Origin: Papio anubis
Lineage: Eukaryota > Chordata > Mammalia > Primates > Cercopithecidae
Assembly (NCBI RefSeq): GCF_008728515.1
Contig: NC_044978.1
Coordinates: forward strand, 148,238,262-148,302,261
Direction of reading: 5' to 3'
DNA length: 64,000 bases
Within the stretch, counting starts at the first letter, position 1; each line of letters starts with the position of its first letter. The notes beneath the pieces were generated by a model. The model worked only from the letters and a program-made list of their open reading frames with translations. It was not told where the DNA came from and searched no databases. Shown here in pieces: positions 20,181-33,245 of this stretch. The translations under genes and the position numbers were made by a program.

Positions 20181-20484
20181 GGCTGGACAAAGTGGCTTAT
20201 GCCTGTAATCCCAGCACTTTTGGAGGCCAAGGCAGGTGGATCACTTGAGGTCAGGAGTTCAAGACCAGCCTGGCCAACATGGTGAAACCCCTAAAATAAA
20301 TAAAGTCTACTAAAAATACAAAAAATTAGACAGGCGTGGTGGCACGTGCCTGTAATCCCAGCTACATGGGAGGCTGATGCAGGAGAATCGCTTGGACCCA
20401 GGAGGTTGAGGTTGCAATGAGCCAAGATTGCACCACTGCACTCCAGCCTGGGTGACAGAGCAAGACCCCATCTCAAAAAAAAAA
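20181..20484 (+). mobile_element. Alu SINE beside the provirus
   Basis: Full sense Alu with an internal 'cctaaaataaataaag' insertion near 20290. It starts 11 bp from the provirus duplication. 'gagagtcct' occurs before it (20171) and again at 20504, a likely target duplication with about 19 bp of extra 3' tail. Confidence 0.92.
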
Positions 20485-21289
20485 GCTGGGGGTGGGGGTC
20501 AGGGAGAGTCCTTTTGGCCTGTGACCATTACTTCTCAGGTTTAGGCATTTATTCATTCAGCAAATCCTTCATGAACACTTATTATGTTTTACACATGATA
20601 ATAGAAATTCAAAGTTAATAATATTGAGAGAAAAGGGCAATTGAGAGCAATAGACGGCTTTGGCTTGATGTTCCTCCCATAGTGACCGGGTGTCCAAATC
20701 CTTCTCCCCCATCTCACTTGCCAAACATCTAAATCCCTATACACAGCCTTCCAAAATCCCTAAGGGCTACCTGTCACTTGTTACAGGCTGGAAGATTTCC
20801 AGTTGAGGGTGTAAACTGTACAGCCTCCTACATCTTCCTGAGTGTCTGCAGCTGACTGTGATATAAACCTACTTTGGGGAACTGCAGAACACTTGGGCGC
20901 TGTATGCCCAAGTACAACTTACTGCCCTGCCTGCCATAGATCTCAGCATCCCTGTCACCAGCTCTTACTCCAGGTAGCCAGGGCTATAACCCCACCGTTA
21001 CTGAAATATCTCACCAGTTTAGCTCTAAGAGCCAAAGGGCATCTCTCAACATTAAGCTTCCTTTATTTAGCTCATCTGCCTCAGAGGACTTAGGGTGCCA
21101 GGAAATGCTTGAAGAGGCCACATCATAAAAATGGAGACAGAGAGAAAGATTTTGGAAGGTTGCTGTTAGTTCCCTTCACACTTGGATCTTAGAGCCCTGG
21201 GGTTGCCAAAACTCTATGAAGCACAGACTTCAGAGGAAGGATTATTAGCAGGGATAAACAGGACATTCACAGAATCATAAAGAGGATGA
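20485..21289. other. non-repetitive stretch
   Basis: No repeat or coding signal recognised. Confidence 0.4.
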
Positions 21290-21530
21290 ATTTACCAGGG
21301 AGACACAAAAATCCCAAGTGTGCATGCATCTAAAAACAGAGCTTCAAAATATATAAAGCAAAAATTAATAAAACAGAGTAGGGAAACAAATTTCAACATT
21401 CTTCACTGAATAATCAACAGAACAAGCAGACAGATCATCGGTAAAGCTATAGATCAGACCAACACTGTCAACTAACTGAACCTACTGACATTCATAGATG
21501 ACTTCAAAATGGCAGAATACACATTCTTTT

Positions 21531-21780
21531 TTTTTGAGATGGAGTTTCACTCTTGTCTGCAACATCTGCCAACCTCTCAAGCGATTCTCCTGCCTCAGCC
21601 TCCCAAATAGCTGGGATTAAAGGGCACGTGCTACCATATCCAGCTAATTTTTGTATTTTTAATAGAGGCAGGCTTTCACCACGTTGGCCAGCCTGGTCTC
21701 AAACACCTGACCTCAGGCAATCCACCTGCCTTGGCCTCCCAAAATGCTAGTATTACAGGAATGAGCCACCACGCCTGGCC
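21531..21780 (-). mobile_element. Alu SINE in L1
   Basis: Target duplication tacacattctttt at 21518-21530 and 21781-21793. About 45 bp near the tail side is deleted. Confidence 0.95.
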
Positions 21781-23685
21781 TACACATTCTTTTTAAGTAC
21801 ATGTGAAACATTCACCAAGGTAAACAATGTTCTGTCATAAAACACATTTCCACAAATACTTAAAAATCAAAATCATGCAAAGAACGTTTTCAAAACACAA
21901 TAGAATTAAATTAGAAATCAATATCAAAAAATAAACCAGGAAAATCCTCAAATACTTAGAAATTAAACAGCACACTTATAAATAACTCATGGGTCAGGGA
22001 GGATTTCACAAGGGGAATTAGAAAATATTTTGAATTGAATAAAAATAAAAAGCACAACATAAAAAAAATTGTAGCATGCAGCCAAAGCAGAAATCAGAGG
22101 GAAAATTATAGGATTAAATACTTGTATTATAAATAAAGTCTTCAAATCAGTCGTCTAAGCTTTCACCTTAAGAAGCTAGAAAAAGAAGAGCAAATTAAAC
22201 CCAAAGCAAGTAGAAAGAAGGAAACAATAAATATCAGCAATAAAATTGAAAACAGAAACAACAGAAAAATTAATAAAACCAAAGCTGGTTCTTTGTAAAA
22301 ATCAATGAAATTAATAAACGTCTAGTCAGACCGATCAAGAAAAATAGAAAACACACAAATTACCAATACCAGGTAGAAGAGAGGAAGTATCACTACAGAT
22401 CCTACAGACATTACAAGAAAAGTAAGAGAATGTTATGAACAACTTTATACCAGTGAATTTGATAACTTTGGTGAAATGGACGAATTCCTTAAAGGACACA
22501 AAATTCACGAAATGAAACATAGGTAACTTCAATGGTTCTGTGTCTATTTATGAAACTGAATTCATGGTTAAAAATCTTCCCACAAAGAAAATCCCAGTTC
22601 ATATGGCTTCACTGGAATGCTACAAAACATTTAAGGAATAAATAATGCCAATTCTAGACAATCTCCTTCAGAAAACTGAAGTGGAGAAATACTTCCAAGC
22701 TCATTTTATGAGATCAGCATTACTCTGATACCAAGACCAGACAAATATATTTTAAGAAAAGAAAATTATAGACCAAATTCCTCATGAAGATGGATACAGA
22801 AATTTTACAAAAACTTTCAGCAAATAAAGTTCAACAATATAAAAACATCATAATCTTGTGGAGTTTATCCTGGGAAAGCAAGGTTGGCTTAACACTAGAA
22901 TAAAATAAAAAAGAAAAAGCATGTGAGCATTTCAATAGATGAAGGAAAAGCATTTGATTTTCTCCAACACCCACTCCTGACAAAAACCCTCAGAAACAAG
23001 AAAACTTGATTTGACAAAAAGCAACCACAAAAATCCTGCAGCTAACATCATATGTAATGGCGAAAGATAGAGTGTTTTCTCCTTAAATTAGGAACAAAAC
23101 GAAGATGTCCACTCACACTTCTATTCAACATTCTACTGAGGTGCAAGCCAGTGAAATAGGACAAGGAAAATAAAAAGCATCCAAATTAGAAAGGAGGAAG
23201 TGTAACTGTCTTTATTCATGAACAACATGATCATCTATGTAGAAAATCTGAAAGAAACCTAATAACTACTAAAATTAATAAGTGAGTTTAGCAAGGTTTC
23301 AAGATACAAGACCCAATATTCAGAAATCAATTACATTTTTATATATTAGCAATAAACAATGCAAGATTGAAATTTTTTAAATTATCATTTACAATAGTAT
23401 CAAATATGTGAAATACTTAGAAATGACCCTGACAAAAGCTGTGCAAGACAAATGCTGAAAATTGCAAAATATTGTTGAAATAAATTAAAGAAGGCATAAA
23501 TAAGTAGAAAGTAACACTGTGTTCATGGGTCAAAAGACTCAATATTGTTAAAATGCTAGTTCTGCCCAAATTGATCTTTAAATTCACCATAATCCCAATC
23601 AAAATGCCAGCAGGGTTTTCATAGAAATTGATAAGCTGATCTTAAAATTCATGTTGAATTGCAAAGAATCCAGAATAACCAAAAC

Positions 23686-23996
23686 TTTTTTTTTTTTAAT
23701 TTATTTATTTTTGAGACAGAGTCTCACTCTGTCACCAGGCTGGAGTGCAATGGCACCATCTTGGCTCACTGTAAGCTCCACTTCCCAGGTTCACGCCATT
23801 CTCCCGCCTCGGCCTCCTGAGTAGCTGGGACTATAGGCACCCGCCACCATGCCTGGCTAACTTTGTTTTTGTATTTTTAGTAGATACAGGGTTTCACCGT
23901 GTTAGCCAGGATGGTCTCGATCTTCTGACCTTGTGATCAGCCCGCCTTGGCCCCCCAAAGTGCTGGGATTACAGGTGTGAGCCACTGCACCCGGCC
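23686..23996 (-). mobile_element. Alu SINE in L1 (first of a head-to-tail pair)
   Basis: Full antisense Alu ending at its 5' terminus at 23996, directly followed by the tail of a second Alu. Confidence 0.94.
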
Positions 23997-24285
23997 TATT
24001 TTTATTTTTTTGAGACAGGGTCTCACTCTGTTGCCCAGGCTGGAGTACAGTGGCGCAATCACGGCTCACTGCAGCCTTGACCTCCTGGGCCCAGGTGATC
24101 CTCCCACCTAAGCCTCCCAAGTAGATGGGACTACAGGTGCATATCACCATGCCCAGCTAACTTTTTGTAGAGATGAGGTTTCATCCTGTTGCTCAGGCTG
24201 GTCATGAACTTCTGGGATCAAGAAATCCACCCGTCTCAGCCTCTTAAAATGTTGGGATTACAAGCATGAGCCACTGTGCCCGGCC
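23997..24285 (-). mobile_element. Alu SINE in L1 (second of the pair)
   Basis: An older, more diverged antisense Alu; L1 resumes after 24286. One Alu probably landed in or next to the other's tail. Confidence 0.93.
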
Positions 24286-25712
24286 CAAAACAACTTTTAA
24301 AAAGACAAAACTGTAGGGCTAACATCACTTGATTTAATGGCTTATTATAAAACTACAGTAATCAAGGCAGTGTGGTATTGGCATCAAAGTAGATAAATAG
24401 ATCATTATAACAGCAATAGGGAATCCAGAAGTGGACCCATCTATAGAATGATTGATTTTGATAGATATGCAAAAGTAATTCAGTTGAGGAAGGATGAGGT
24501 CTTTATCAAATGCAAATTTTATTTAGGCAAAAAAAATTCAATTCATATTTTGCATAATATACAAAAATGAACTCAAAATTGATCAGAAACCCAAATATAA
24601 AACCTAAAACTATGAAATTATAAAAGAAAAATCTTTGTGACTTTAGCTGATGCAAAGATTTCTTAGATAAAACACAAAAGCATAATCCGTAAAAAAAAAT
24701 GATAAATTTGGCTTTATCTTACGTTTAAAACTTCAGCTCTTCCCAGGACATTGCTAAGAGAATGAAAAGACACATTACAAATTAGGACAAAAATATTTGC
24801 ATAGTGTAATCTAATTAAAGATTTATATCCATAATATCTAAATAATTTTCAAACCTCAGTAATAAGAAAACAAAATCCAGTTTAGTAAGTGAACAGATGA
24901 TTTGAACTGAATGTATGTCACTTTATCAAGAAAGACATACAAATGGCAAATAAGCACATGAAAAGATGTTTCATGTCATCATGAGGACATGCAAAATAAA
25001 ACCACAATGAGATACTTCTTCATACCCGATAAAATGGAAAAAATAAAGTAACTGACAATACCAAGTGCTGGTGAGGATGCTGAACAAGTGGAACTTTGAT
25101 ACATTACTGTCAGAAATGCAAAACGGGACAGCGTTTTGGAAAACAGTTTGGCAGTTCCTTATAAAATTATTTTCTATATACTTGGCATAGGATCCAGGAA
25201 TTTTACTCCTAGGTATTCGTCCCAGAGAAAACAAAGTACATGTATGTATGTGAATATTCATAGCAGCTTTACTTTTAATAGTTAAAAACTTGAAAGAGCC
25301 CAAAGGTTCATTAACTGGCGTATGGTTAAACAAATTGTGATATATTCATGCAATGGAAAAGTATACACCGATGAAAAGAAACCAACTACTGGTACATTCA
25401 ACAACATGGTTAAATGCATTTCAAATGCGTTATGATAAGTGACTAACTCCAGACTCAAAAGGCACAGACTGTGTACCATTTATATTTCCATTTATATATC
25501 CATGTGTACCACTTACATGCTCCATTTATATGTCCATCTGAAAAGGCAAATGATACAGGGACAAAAGCAGATCAGTGGTTACCAGGGGTTTGGAGGAAGG
25601 GTTGATGGCAAATGGAACATGAGAGAATTTGGAGTAATGGAAATGTCTTTTATATCAATTGTGGTGGTTACCTGACTATACGCACTTGTCAAAACTAACA
25701 GAACTGTTTGTT

Positions 25713-25995
25713 CGTTTTGTTTGAGACAGGGTCTCACTCTGTCGTCCAGGCTGGAGTACGGTGGTGCAAGTTGGCTCACTGCAGCCTCAGCCTTCCGGGC
25801 TTAAGTGATCCTCCTGCCTCAGCCTCCTGAGTAGCTGGGATTACAGGCATGCACCACTATGCCCACCTAATTTTTGCATTTTGGGTAGAGACGGGGTTTC
25901 ACCATGTTGGCCAGGCTGGTCTCAAACTCCTGGGCTCAAGCGATCTGTCCGCCTTGGCCTCCCAAAGTGCTGGGATTACAGGTATGAGCCTGGCC
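25713..25995 (-). mobile_element. Alu SINE at the L1 3' end
   Basis: Antisense Alu with duplication ctgtttgtt at 25704-25712 and 25996-26004. The 5' end is slightly shortened. Confidence 0.93.
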
Positions 25996-26625
25996 CTGTT
26001 TGTTTATTTTTAAAGCATACAGGCAGGGCTAGAAATCAAACCCTGCTTTCCACATTTGAAATATCTAAATGGGTTCCTTGAGAGCTGTGCACAGGAAATC
26101 TATCAGTGGGATTGTACAGATACTCCTAAACTTCCAAAGAGGTTACATCCCAGTGAACCTATCAGAAATTAAAAATATCATAAGGTGAAAATGCATTTAG
26201 CACACCTAACCTACTGAATAGCCTAGCCTACCTTAAAGGTGCTCAGAACACTTACATTAGCCTACAGTTGGGCAAAATCATCTAATACAAAGCCTATTTT
26301 ATAATAAGGTATTAAATATTTCATGGAATTCATTTAATACTGTACTGAAAGTGAGAAACAGAATGGTTGTATGGGTACTCACAGTTTCTACTGAATGCAT
26401 GTCATTTTCACACCACTGTAAAGTAGAAAAATTGTGAGTGGAAGCAGTTTAAGTCGGGGGCTTCCTGTACTGGGATCTCTTCTCCCTTTGTGCCCTTCTC
26501 TGTGCCATGGGTAAAGAAGCACACACTGGAACCCGGGTCCTGCCTCTCACTGAACAGCTGTGTGGCTGCAGGCAGGTCACCTCCTCTTTCCATCATGTTT
26601 TCTCATCTGTAAAGTGCCGGTCTTA
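25996..26625. other. non-repetitive stretch
   Basis: Nothing recognised beyond low-complexity AT. Confidence 0.4.
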
Positions 26626-26953
26626 GTCCATTCAGGCTGCTATAGCAAAAATACCATAGACTGGGTAGCTTATCAATAACAGAAATTTATTTCTCACAGT
26701 TCTGGGGACTGGGAAATGCAAGATCAAGGTGCTGGAAGATTTGGTGTCTGGTGGGAGAGAAATTTCTGGTTCATAGATGGTGCTTTCTGTGTTCTCACCT
26801 GGTGGAAGGGGTGAGGTTGCTCTCTGAGGCTTCTTTTATAAGGACACTAGCCCCATTCGTGACGGCTCTGCTCTTATGACCTCAATACCATCGCCTTGGG
26901 GGTTAGGATTTCAACACATGAATTTTGGGGGAACACATTCAGACCGTGGCAGT
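26626..26953 (-). mobile_element. MaLR-type LTR (MST/MLT1 group)
   Basis: The plus strand starts 'cttagtccattcaggctgct' and ends 'cattcagaccgtggca'. It is the reverse complement of the same family at 47083-47435. Exact subfamily is uncertain. Confidence 0.7.
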
Positions 26954-27079
26954 GCCTCACTCAGATCATAACCTCAAGATTAGTCCAGCTCTAAATGTCT
27001 ATGATTTTCCCCAAAGCTCTTTCCTTGGGTTAAAGAGGGTAGTCTTAGCCAGTCAATCCCAACCTGTCTAGCTTTAGAG

Positions 27080-27660
27080 TTTTAAAGCTCTTTCACAGGC
27101 ATCAGCTCACTGACCCTTACAAAATCCTGTGAAGCATTTAATTATCCCTATGCTATTGTTTAAGAAGCTGAGACCAAGAAAAATTAATGTGCCCATCACA
27201 AAGTTTTCACAGAAGCCAGATACAGTACTCTCATCTCCTTTTGAATTTCCTTGTCCCAAGTGTAGGTCCCAATCTTTCTAGGTGTCTCCTCTGTCTCCCA
27301 TTAGGTAAATTATTCAACAGTTCTCGAGTAAGATAAGCCAAAAAAAGGACCAAACAGAAAATGGCATTTATATACTGTGATAAAGCCTGAGCTTTAGGGG
27401 TCTAGGGACCCAGGGATCAAAGCAGGACCCATACCTGCTTGCCTCCGGTGCCTTGCTAATGAGGAATCCTACACTTGTGTGAATGTTCAACCATACGGAG
27501 TCCTTAGGGAGTGCCAGACACTGTTCCATGCACCCAACACGTGCTATTTATTTAATCTTCCCAACAGCTTTCAATGGAGTACCATAGTCAACCCCACTTT
27601 ATACATGAGAAACTGAGCTCTGAGAGGCTCAAATTCAGGCTCCGTGGCCTACGCTCTTCC
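27080..27660 (-). mobile_element. two MIR-like fragments
   Basis: Antisense MIR wording near 27080-27190 ('catcagctcactgacc', 'aagaagctgagac') and 27515-27650 ('agtgccagacactgttccat', 'gagaaactgagctctgagag'). Confidence 0.6.
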
Positions 27661-27750
27661 TACTATCCATCAGCTAAACACGTGTTTTTTTAAGATCACA
27701 GAAAGATCTATCCTACTGAAAGAGGAAGCAAGGGAAGGGAATGAGGAGGG

Positions 27751-28055
27751 GGCTGGGTGCAGTGGCTCACACCTGTAATCCCAGCACTCTGGGGGGCCCA
27801 GGTGGGTGGATCACGAGGTCAGGAGTTCCAGACCAGCCTAACCAACATGGTGAAACCCCATCTCTACTAAAAATACAAAAATTAGCCGGGCGTGGAGGGG
27901 GCGCCAGTAATCCCAGCTACTCCAGAGGCTGAGGCAGGAGAATCGCTTGAACCAGGGAGTCAGAGGTTGCATTGAGCTGAGATCGCACCACTGCACTCCA
28001 GCCTGAGCGAGAGAGCAACTCTCTATCTCAAAATAAAAATAAACAAAAAGAAAAG
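27751..28055 (+). mobile_element. Alu SINE
   Basis: Sense Alu from GGCTGGGTGCAGTGG to an A-rich tail with AAAT interruptions, followed by a purine-rich run. Confidence 0.94.
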
Positions 28056-28267
28056 GGAGCGGGGGGAAGGGAGGGCAGGAGGGCTGGAAGGCAGACACAA
28101 ATGGAAATACAGCAGGACGAAGGTGAGCAACAGTGACCTACCAACGCATGTGATGGGTGCTTGAAAGACACAAGAAACAAAGAGGCCCCGGGAATAGAGC
28201 ACAGGAGAGAGGGGCAAAGGGCTGGGGGGTGCAGGAGTCCCCACTATCCTTCCCCTCATGTTGGCAA

Positions 28268-28783
28268 ATACACACACCACACACAAACACACCACACACA
28301 CAAATACTCACACCACAAACACACCACACCCACAAACACACACCCCCCACACAAACACACCACAACAAACACACACACATACCACACACACACCATCCAC
28401 ACCACACACATAAACACACACCACACAAACACGCACACCACACACCACACACACACAAACACACACACCACACACACACCACACAAACACATGCACACAC
28501 ACCACGCACACCACAAACACAAACATACTCACACACACACCACACAAACACATGCACATGTGCTACACACTCACAAAACACAAATACACACTCCCCACAC
28601 ACACACCACACAAACACATGCACATGCACCACACACACCAGCTAAACATACAAACATTACACGCAATACACACTCCAGTATGTACATTATTAAACATATA
28701 TATACTAAACACACTTCTACACACACACACACATACACATTACTCATACACACACATTATTAAACATTACTAACACACACACT
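28268..28783. repeat. CA-rich variant microsatellite array
   Basis: About 515 bp of CACA interspersed with CACCACA, CACAAACA and CATGCACA variants. Partly repeated higher-order units include 'caccacacaaacacatgcac' at about 28479-28500, 28538-28559 and 28605-28626. All long open frames here, on both strands, are artefacts of the repeat. Confidence 0.95.
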
Positions 28784-28789
28784 TGCCCA

Positions 28790-30335
28790 AGTCCACTGAG
28801 CTTACTGGCTACATCTTTCATAGCCACAGCCCCGGCTTGTTTCACTTGTGTGTTTATTTAGCTTAAGGGTCTGCTTTAAAGGGCTCCCTAAGAAAGGCAG
28901 AGGGGGAGGAGGAGTGGTGGGAACCACTCTTTAGCAGAGGAGGTACTGATTAGAAAGGAGCTGGGAAGGGTACAGCTGCCTGAAAGCTGACAAGCCCTGA
29001 AGATGGTCTCCCTTTATTTCTCTTCCACAGCTGCTGGTGAGCCCTCCCCTCCCTCCTTCCCGTCCTCTTTCTGTCTCCCTCTCTCTGTCTGTCTCTCTCT
29101 CTCTGCAGTAGGAGGTGGCCGCCCCAGGCTTTTCCTGCCATAGTTGATTTTGTGTTGAGTGAGAGAGTCTATTTAAGATGGTATCTACAGCGACCTCAAA
29201 GCACAAGTCATTGTTTTTTTTTAAAAAAAGAGCCTCTGATGGCAGAGAGCATGGTGCACTGGGACTCCACCTGGGTGCAGAGATGATCAGGAAACTGGGT
29301 TCCAGCCTCAGCTCTGTCCTTGGCAAGCCCTGTGATCTCTTGCCACTCAGCCTCTCAGGTTCCTCCTGCCTGTAAGAGAGTGCCATCTGTCCTGCCCACC
29401 CAAGGCTAATAAAAAAGATCAGTCATGTGAAAGCACTTCCCACAACGCCAGGGAGTGATGGGTAACCCAGAAAGCTTTTGCTGATCGATTGACTGCCAGT
29501 GATTGATGATGCCTGGGGAGGACAAGGCCTTCCTGTTTATTTAAGACGTTTTTCACCAAAAGCTACTGGATGATGGATACAGTCTTCAGGGGCAAAGACA
29601 TTATTGCAAACATAAAACTGGTTGAACATTGTGTCCTGGCCAAGGAGTTTTCTACTCATTCCCTCCTCTAATGGAATTCCTGTCCCATTTAACATGATGC
29701 GTCTGTTATGGAGTCCCTAATTAAGGACCTGCAAGAAAGATAAAAAGTCACTACGTCTCACCTCGGGAGACACTCATATGACTTAGGGTTTTCAGAGCAA
29801 AGCCCTAGGGAATGTCTGTCTTCCTAGACTTGGCAAACCTACCAGCCTTCCTAGACTTCTCTACACATGGTCACCAAGATCCAGACATTCTGAGGTTCTA
29901 AGAACTCCTTTCAGCAACTCTGCTGTTCACATTGAGTTTAATTCCAGGCCTCAGAAAGAGCTAAGAGAGGAAGATCAAGATCCATCAATCTAGTATTTGT
30001 GAGCAGGCATGTCACACCCTGGGAAGGTGACTCAAGACACGGCATTAAAATTAGGGTGTGGAGGGATTCAGCCAAGGAGACAAAGTAAGGCTGATGGGGG
30101 AAAAAGAGGAGGAGTCCTTGTGGCTATGTTTGACTTGTGTTTTAAAAGGATAATGTGGCTGCTGAATGGAGAATAGACTTGGGAGTAGAGCTAGGGTTGG
30201 GGGTGGAGTAGAGTAGGGAGAAGAGGTAGGAAGCTATAGGGAAGGTTTAGTGGAGAAATGATAATGGCCTGGTCCAAAGTCAACCATGAAGAAGGGAGAC
30301 ATGGTTGAGATTCTTGGAGCCCCATGTAACTCCCT
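28790..30335. other. mostly non-repetitive stretch
   Basis: A TCTC/TCTG microsatellite lies at about 29065-29105. The open frame at 28931-29386 on the minus strand crosses it and shows no domain. No gene is supported. Confidence 0.4.
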
Positions 30336-30628
30336 TTTTTTGAGATGGAGTTTTGCTTTTGTTGCCCAGGCTGTAGTACAATGGCACAATCTCGGCTCAC
30401 TGAGACTTCCTCCTCCTGGGTTCAAGCGATTCGCTCACCTCACCCTCCCAAGAAGCTGAGATTACAGGCGCCTGCCACTATGCCTGGCTAATTTTTGTAT
30501 TTTAGTAGATACGGGGTTTCACCATGTTGGTCAGGGTCAGGCTGGTCTCGAACTCCTGACCTCAGGTGATCCGCCCACCTCAGCCTCCCAAAGTGCTGGG
30601 ATTACAGATACAAGCCACCACACCTGGC
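30336..30628 (-). mobile_element. Alu SINE
   Basis: Full antisense Alu with a 6-bp internal duplication ('gtcagggtcagg' near 30529). Confidence 0.93.
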
Positions 30629-30674
30629 ATGTTAGACACTCTTTAAGTTGAAATGCTTTCCTTTTAAGATCAGG

Positions 30675-30830
30675 ATCAGAGACTTACACTATAAGATTTC
30701 GAGACTTAAAATCAGTAATCAAGAGAACGTGGTATTGGTATAAGAATAGGCATGTGGATCAATGCAACAGGGTAGGGCTTCCATAAATAGACCCACACGG
30801 ATACGGTTGATTTTAAACATTTGATTCTCT
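30675..30830 (+). mobile_element. L1 segment, duplicated copy 1
   Basis: It matches 31498-31653 with about 13 differences in 155 bp, and both are followed by the tail end of an antisense Alu. Confidence 0.85.
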
Positions 30831-31145
30831 TTTTTTTTTTTTTTTTTTGAGATGGAGTCTTGCTCTGTCACCTAGGCTGGAGTGCAGTGGCGCACTTTGG
30901 GAGGTCAAGGCAGGCAGATCATCTGAGGTCAGGAGTTCGAGACCAGCCTGCCCAACATGGTGAAACCCCATCTGTACCAAAAATACAAAAATTAGCCAGG
31001 CTTGGTGGCAAGCACCTGTAATCCCAGCTACCTGGGAGGCTGAGACAGGAGAATCACTCGAACCCAGGAGGCGGAGTTTGCAGTGAGCTGAGATCACGCC
31101 ACTGCACTCCAGCCTGGGTGACAAGAGTGAAACTCTGTCTTAAAA
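30831..31145. mobile_element. Alu-Alu chimera with inverted head
   Basis: Bases up to about 30891 are the 3' end of an antisense Alu (poly(T), 'gagatggagtcttgctctgt'). At 'gtggcg|cactttggg' the strand flips to a sense Alu lacking its first bases, which runs to 31145. The two 3' ends form an inverted repeat. Confidence 0.88.
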
Positions 31146-32445
31146 ACCAACAACAGCAACAAAAAAATCTGGCAATTGAAGGAAAGTAATCAACTTACAA
31201 TATCACCAAAAACATGATAAATTTTGAAGTAATTTTAATGAAATATGTGCAAGACTGGTACAATGAAAACTACAAACCTTTACTGAAAAAAGTCAAAGAG
31301 AAACTAGACAAATGTAAAACATACCATGCTCATGAATTGGAAAACTCAATAGTGTTGTCAGTTACCCAAACAGATCTACAGATTCAACAAAATGTCGACG
31401 TTCATTTTGTAGGAATTAACAAGCTAATTATGACACTTATATGAAAATAAAATACAAGAGCTCTAAGATGGCCAAGACAATTTTTTAAAAGAGCAACATC
31501 AGAGACTTACACTATAAGATTTCAAGACTTCAAATCAGTAATTAAGAGAACCTGGTATTAATATAAGAATAGGCATGTGGATCAATGCAACAGGATAGGG
31601 CTTCCATAAATAGACCCACAGAGATATGGTTGATTTTAAATATTTGATTTTCTTTTATTTATTTATTTATTTATTTATTTATTTTGAGATGGAGTCTCGC
31701 TCTGTCACCTACACTGGAGTGCAGTGGCACCGTCTCAGCTCACTGCAACCTCCACCTCCTGGGTTCAAGCGATTCTCCTGTCTCAGCCTCCAGAGTAGCT
31801 GGGATTATGGGTGTGCGCCACCATGCCTTGCTAATTTTTATATTTTTAGTAGAGATGGGGTTTCACCATATTGGTCAGGCTGGTCCCAAACTCCTGACCT
31901 CAGGTGATTCACCCACCTCGGCCTCCCAAAGTGCTGGGACCACAGGCATGAGCCACCGCACCTGGCCTGAGTATTTGATTTTCTATGGTGGAAAGGATGG
32001 TATTTTAAACACATAGTGCCAGAACAGCTGGACAGCCATATGGGAAAAAAATGAACCTGTACCCCATACTATATACCAAAATTAACTAGAGATGCTAATA
32101 TATGCTAGAAATAAAAAACTTCTAGAAAAAGTAGGACAAAATCTGCAATCCTGATGTAGAGAAACATTTATCAGATAAGACACAAAAACTATGAACCACA
32201 GGGAAAGACATTTGTAAAATGGACTTTATCAAAATTAAAAACTTTGCACCTTTCATCATTAATGAAAAGGCAGACCAAAGTTGGGAAGAAAATTTTTGCA
32301 ATACATGTGTCTGACAAAGGACTTGAATCCTTTGTATATCCTTTTAATCCTTTGAATATCAAAAGAATTCTAAATTGTAATAAAGTAAACAAGCCAATAA
32401 AAAGTAAGCAAAAGACTTGATGCTTTACCAAAGAAGATACGCAAA
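31146..32445 (+). mobile_element. L1 LINE ORF2 fragment
   Basis: Plus-strand L1: 'caatgaaaactacaaacctt', 'ctcatgaattggaaaactca', later 'tatgaaccacagggaaagac'. It is interrupted by the Alu at 31654-31967. The 76-codon frame at 31214-31444 is decayed ORF2. Confidence 0.85.
31654..31967 (-). mobile_element. Alu SINE with (TTTA)n tail, in L1
   Basis: Complete antisense Alu. The direct repeat tatttgattttct flanks it (about 31641 and 31971), so it is a genuine insertion into this L1. Confidence 0.94.
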
Positions 32446-32551
32446 AAATTGTCATGCCTTGCTCAGTCCTAGCAAGAAGTGCATTGTCCTTCACACGTGT
32501 GCACACACACTCACACACACACATTCTTTTCCTTGACCACTAAAAGTTAGC

Positions 32552-32805
32552 TTGTCCTTCAAGGCTCCGTTTAAATATCCTTCTTCTTAAGTCATACTTT
32601 ACCCTCAAGGTTCTTCTGTTCCTTTGTGTTACTTATTACTTTGTATGAGGCTTTATCATGAAACTTGTCTCATTCTATTATGATGATCTGTCTCGAGTCT
32701 GTTTCCTCCGCTTGAATGTGAAGACTGTCTTCTTCATCTTGTTCTTTTCACCACCAAGCACAATGCCTGGCATAGAATAGATGCTAAATAAATGTCTATA
32801 AACAG
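32552..32805 (+). mobile_element. L2 LINE 3' end
   Basis: L2 tail words: 'tccttcaaggctccgtttaa' and 'caatgcctggcatagaatag', then 'gctaaataaatg'. Confidence 0.75.
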
Positions 32806-33245
32806 AGGGAAAAAAATATTTCTTCCTGAAATCTTGGAATGCAAATCATATCCCATTCCTACAATTTCTCTTCAATTAGGCTTACTAGGGGAATAAGGAA
32901 TCCTAGATCCATGAAATCAAACCATTTGAGAACTCAGAAGATCTCAGTTGTTTACAAATTGTGTTCTGCAAACCTAAGAAGCCACTTGTTGCCTCCTGCA
33001 AAGGCTGAGAGCTGTTCCTCTATAACCTCACTTGGAGGTAATGCAGTAACAATGCCCAGGATTTCCTTTGTTGTGTCTTCTAAAAATCCTCTTTTATTAG
33101 AAATTTAGATTTTTACCAAGTTATAGATTCGTACCTGTTATTAGAGGGTCCTCTGGCATGTTGGACTAATGATTTTGATGATCCTTTTCAGTCCTAGGTA
33201 CACCCCAACTCCATTCCCCCCAAATCGACTGTGGTATCATTTTTT
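32806..33245. other. non-repetitive stretch
   Basis: No feature supported. The 89-codon frame at 32839-33108 has no family resemblance. Confidence 0.4.

Larger units (their letters stand above)
21290..25690 (+). mobile_element. old L1 LINE, ORF2 to 3' end
   Basis: Plus-strand L1M-type ORF2 sequence: 'aaaaccaaagctggttcttt' (about 22275), 'aactttataccagtgaattt', 'aaacaacaagcaatggcaat'-type words decayed throughout. The 3' UTR runs from about 25060 ('agtgctggtgaggatgctga') to 'gtggtggttacctgactata'. Stops and frameshifts are everywhere, so there is no active ORF2. Three antisense Alus interrupt it. Confidence 0.88.

Noticed and set aside
28138..28763. Long open frames rich in H/T or C/V on both strands
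   Set aside because: They are translations of the CA-rich array and have no coding character.
28268..28783. CRISPR-like array of short repeats
   Set aside because: Units are simple-sequence variants without unique spacers, in a vertebrate genome.
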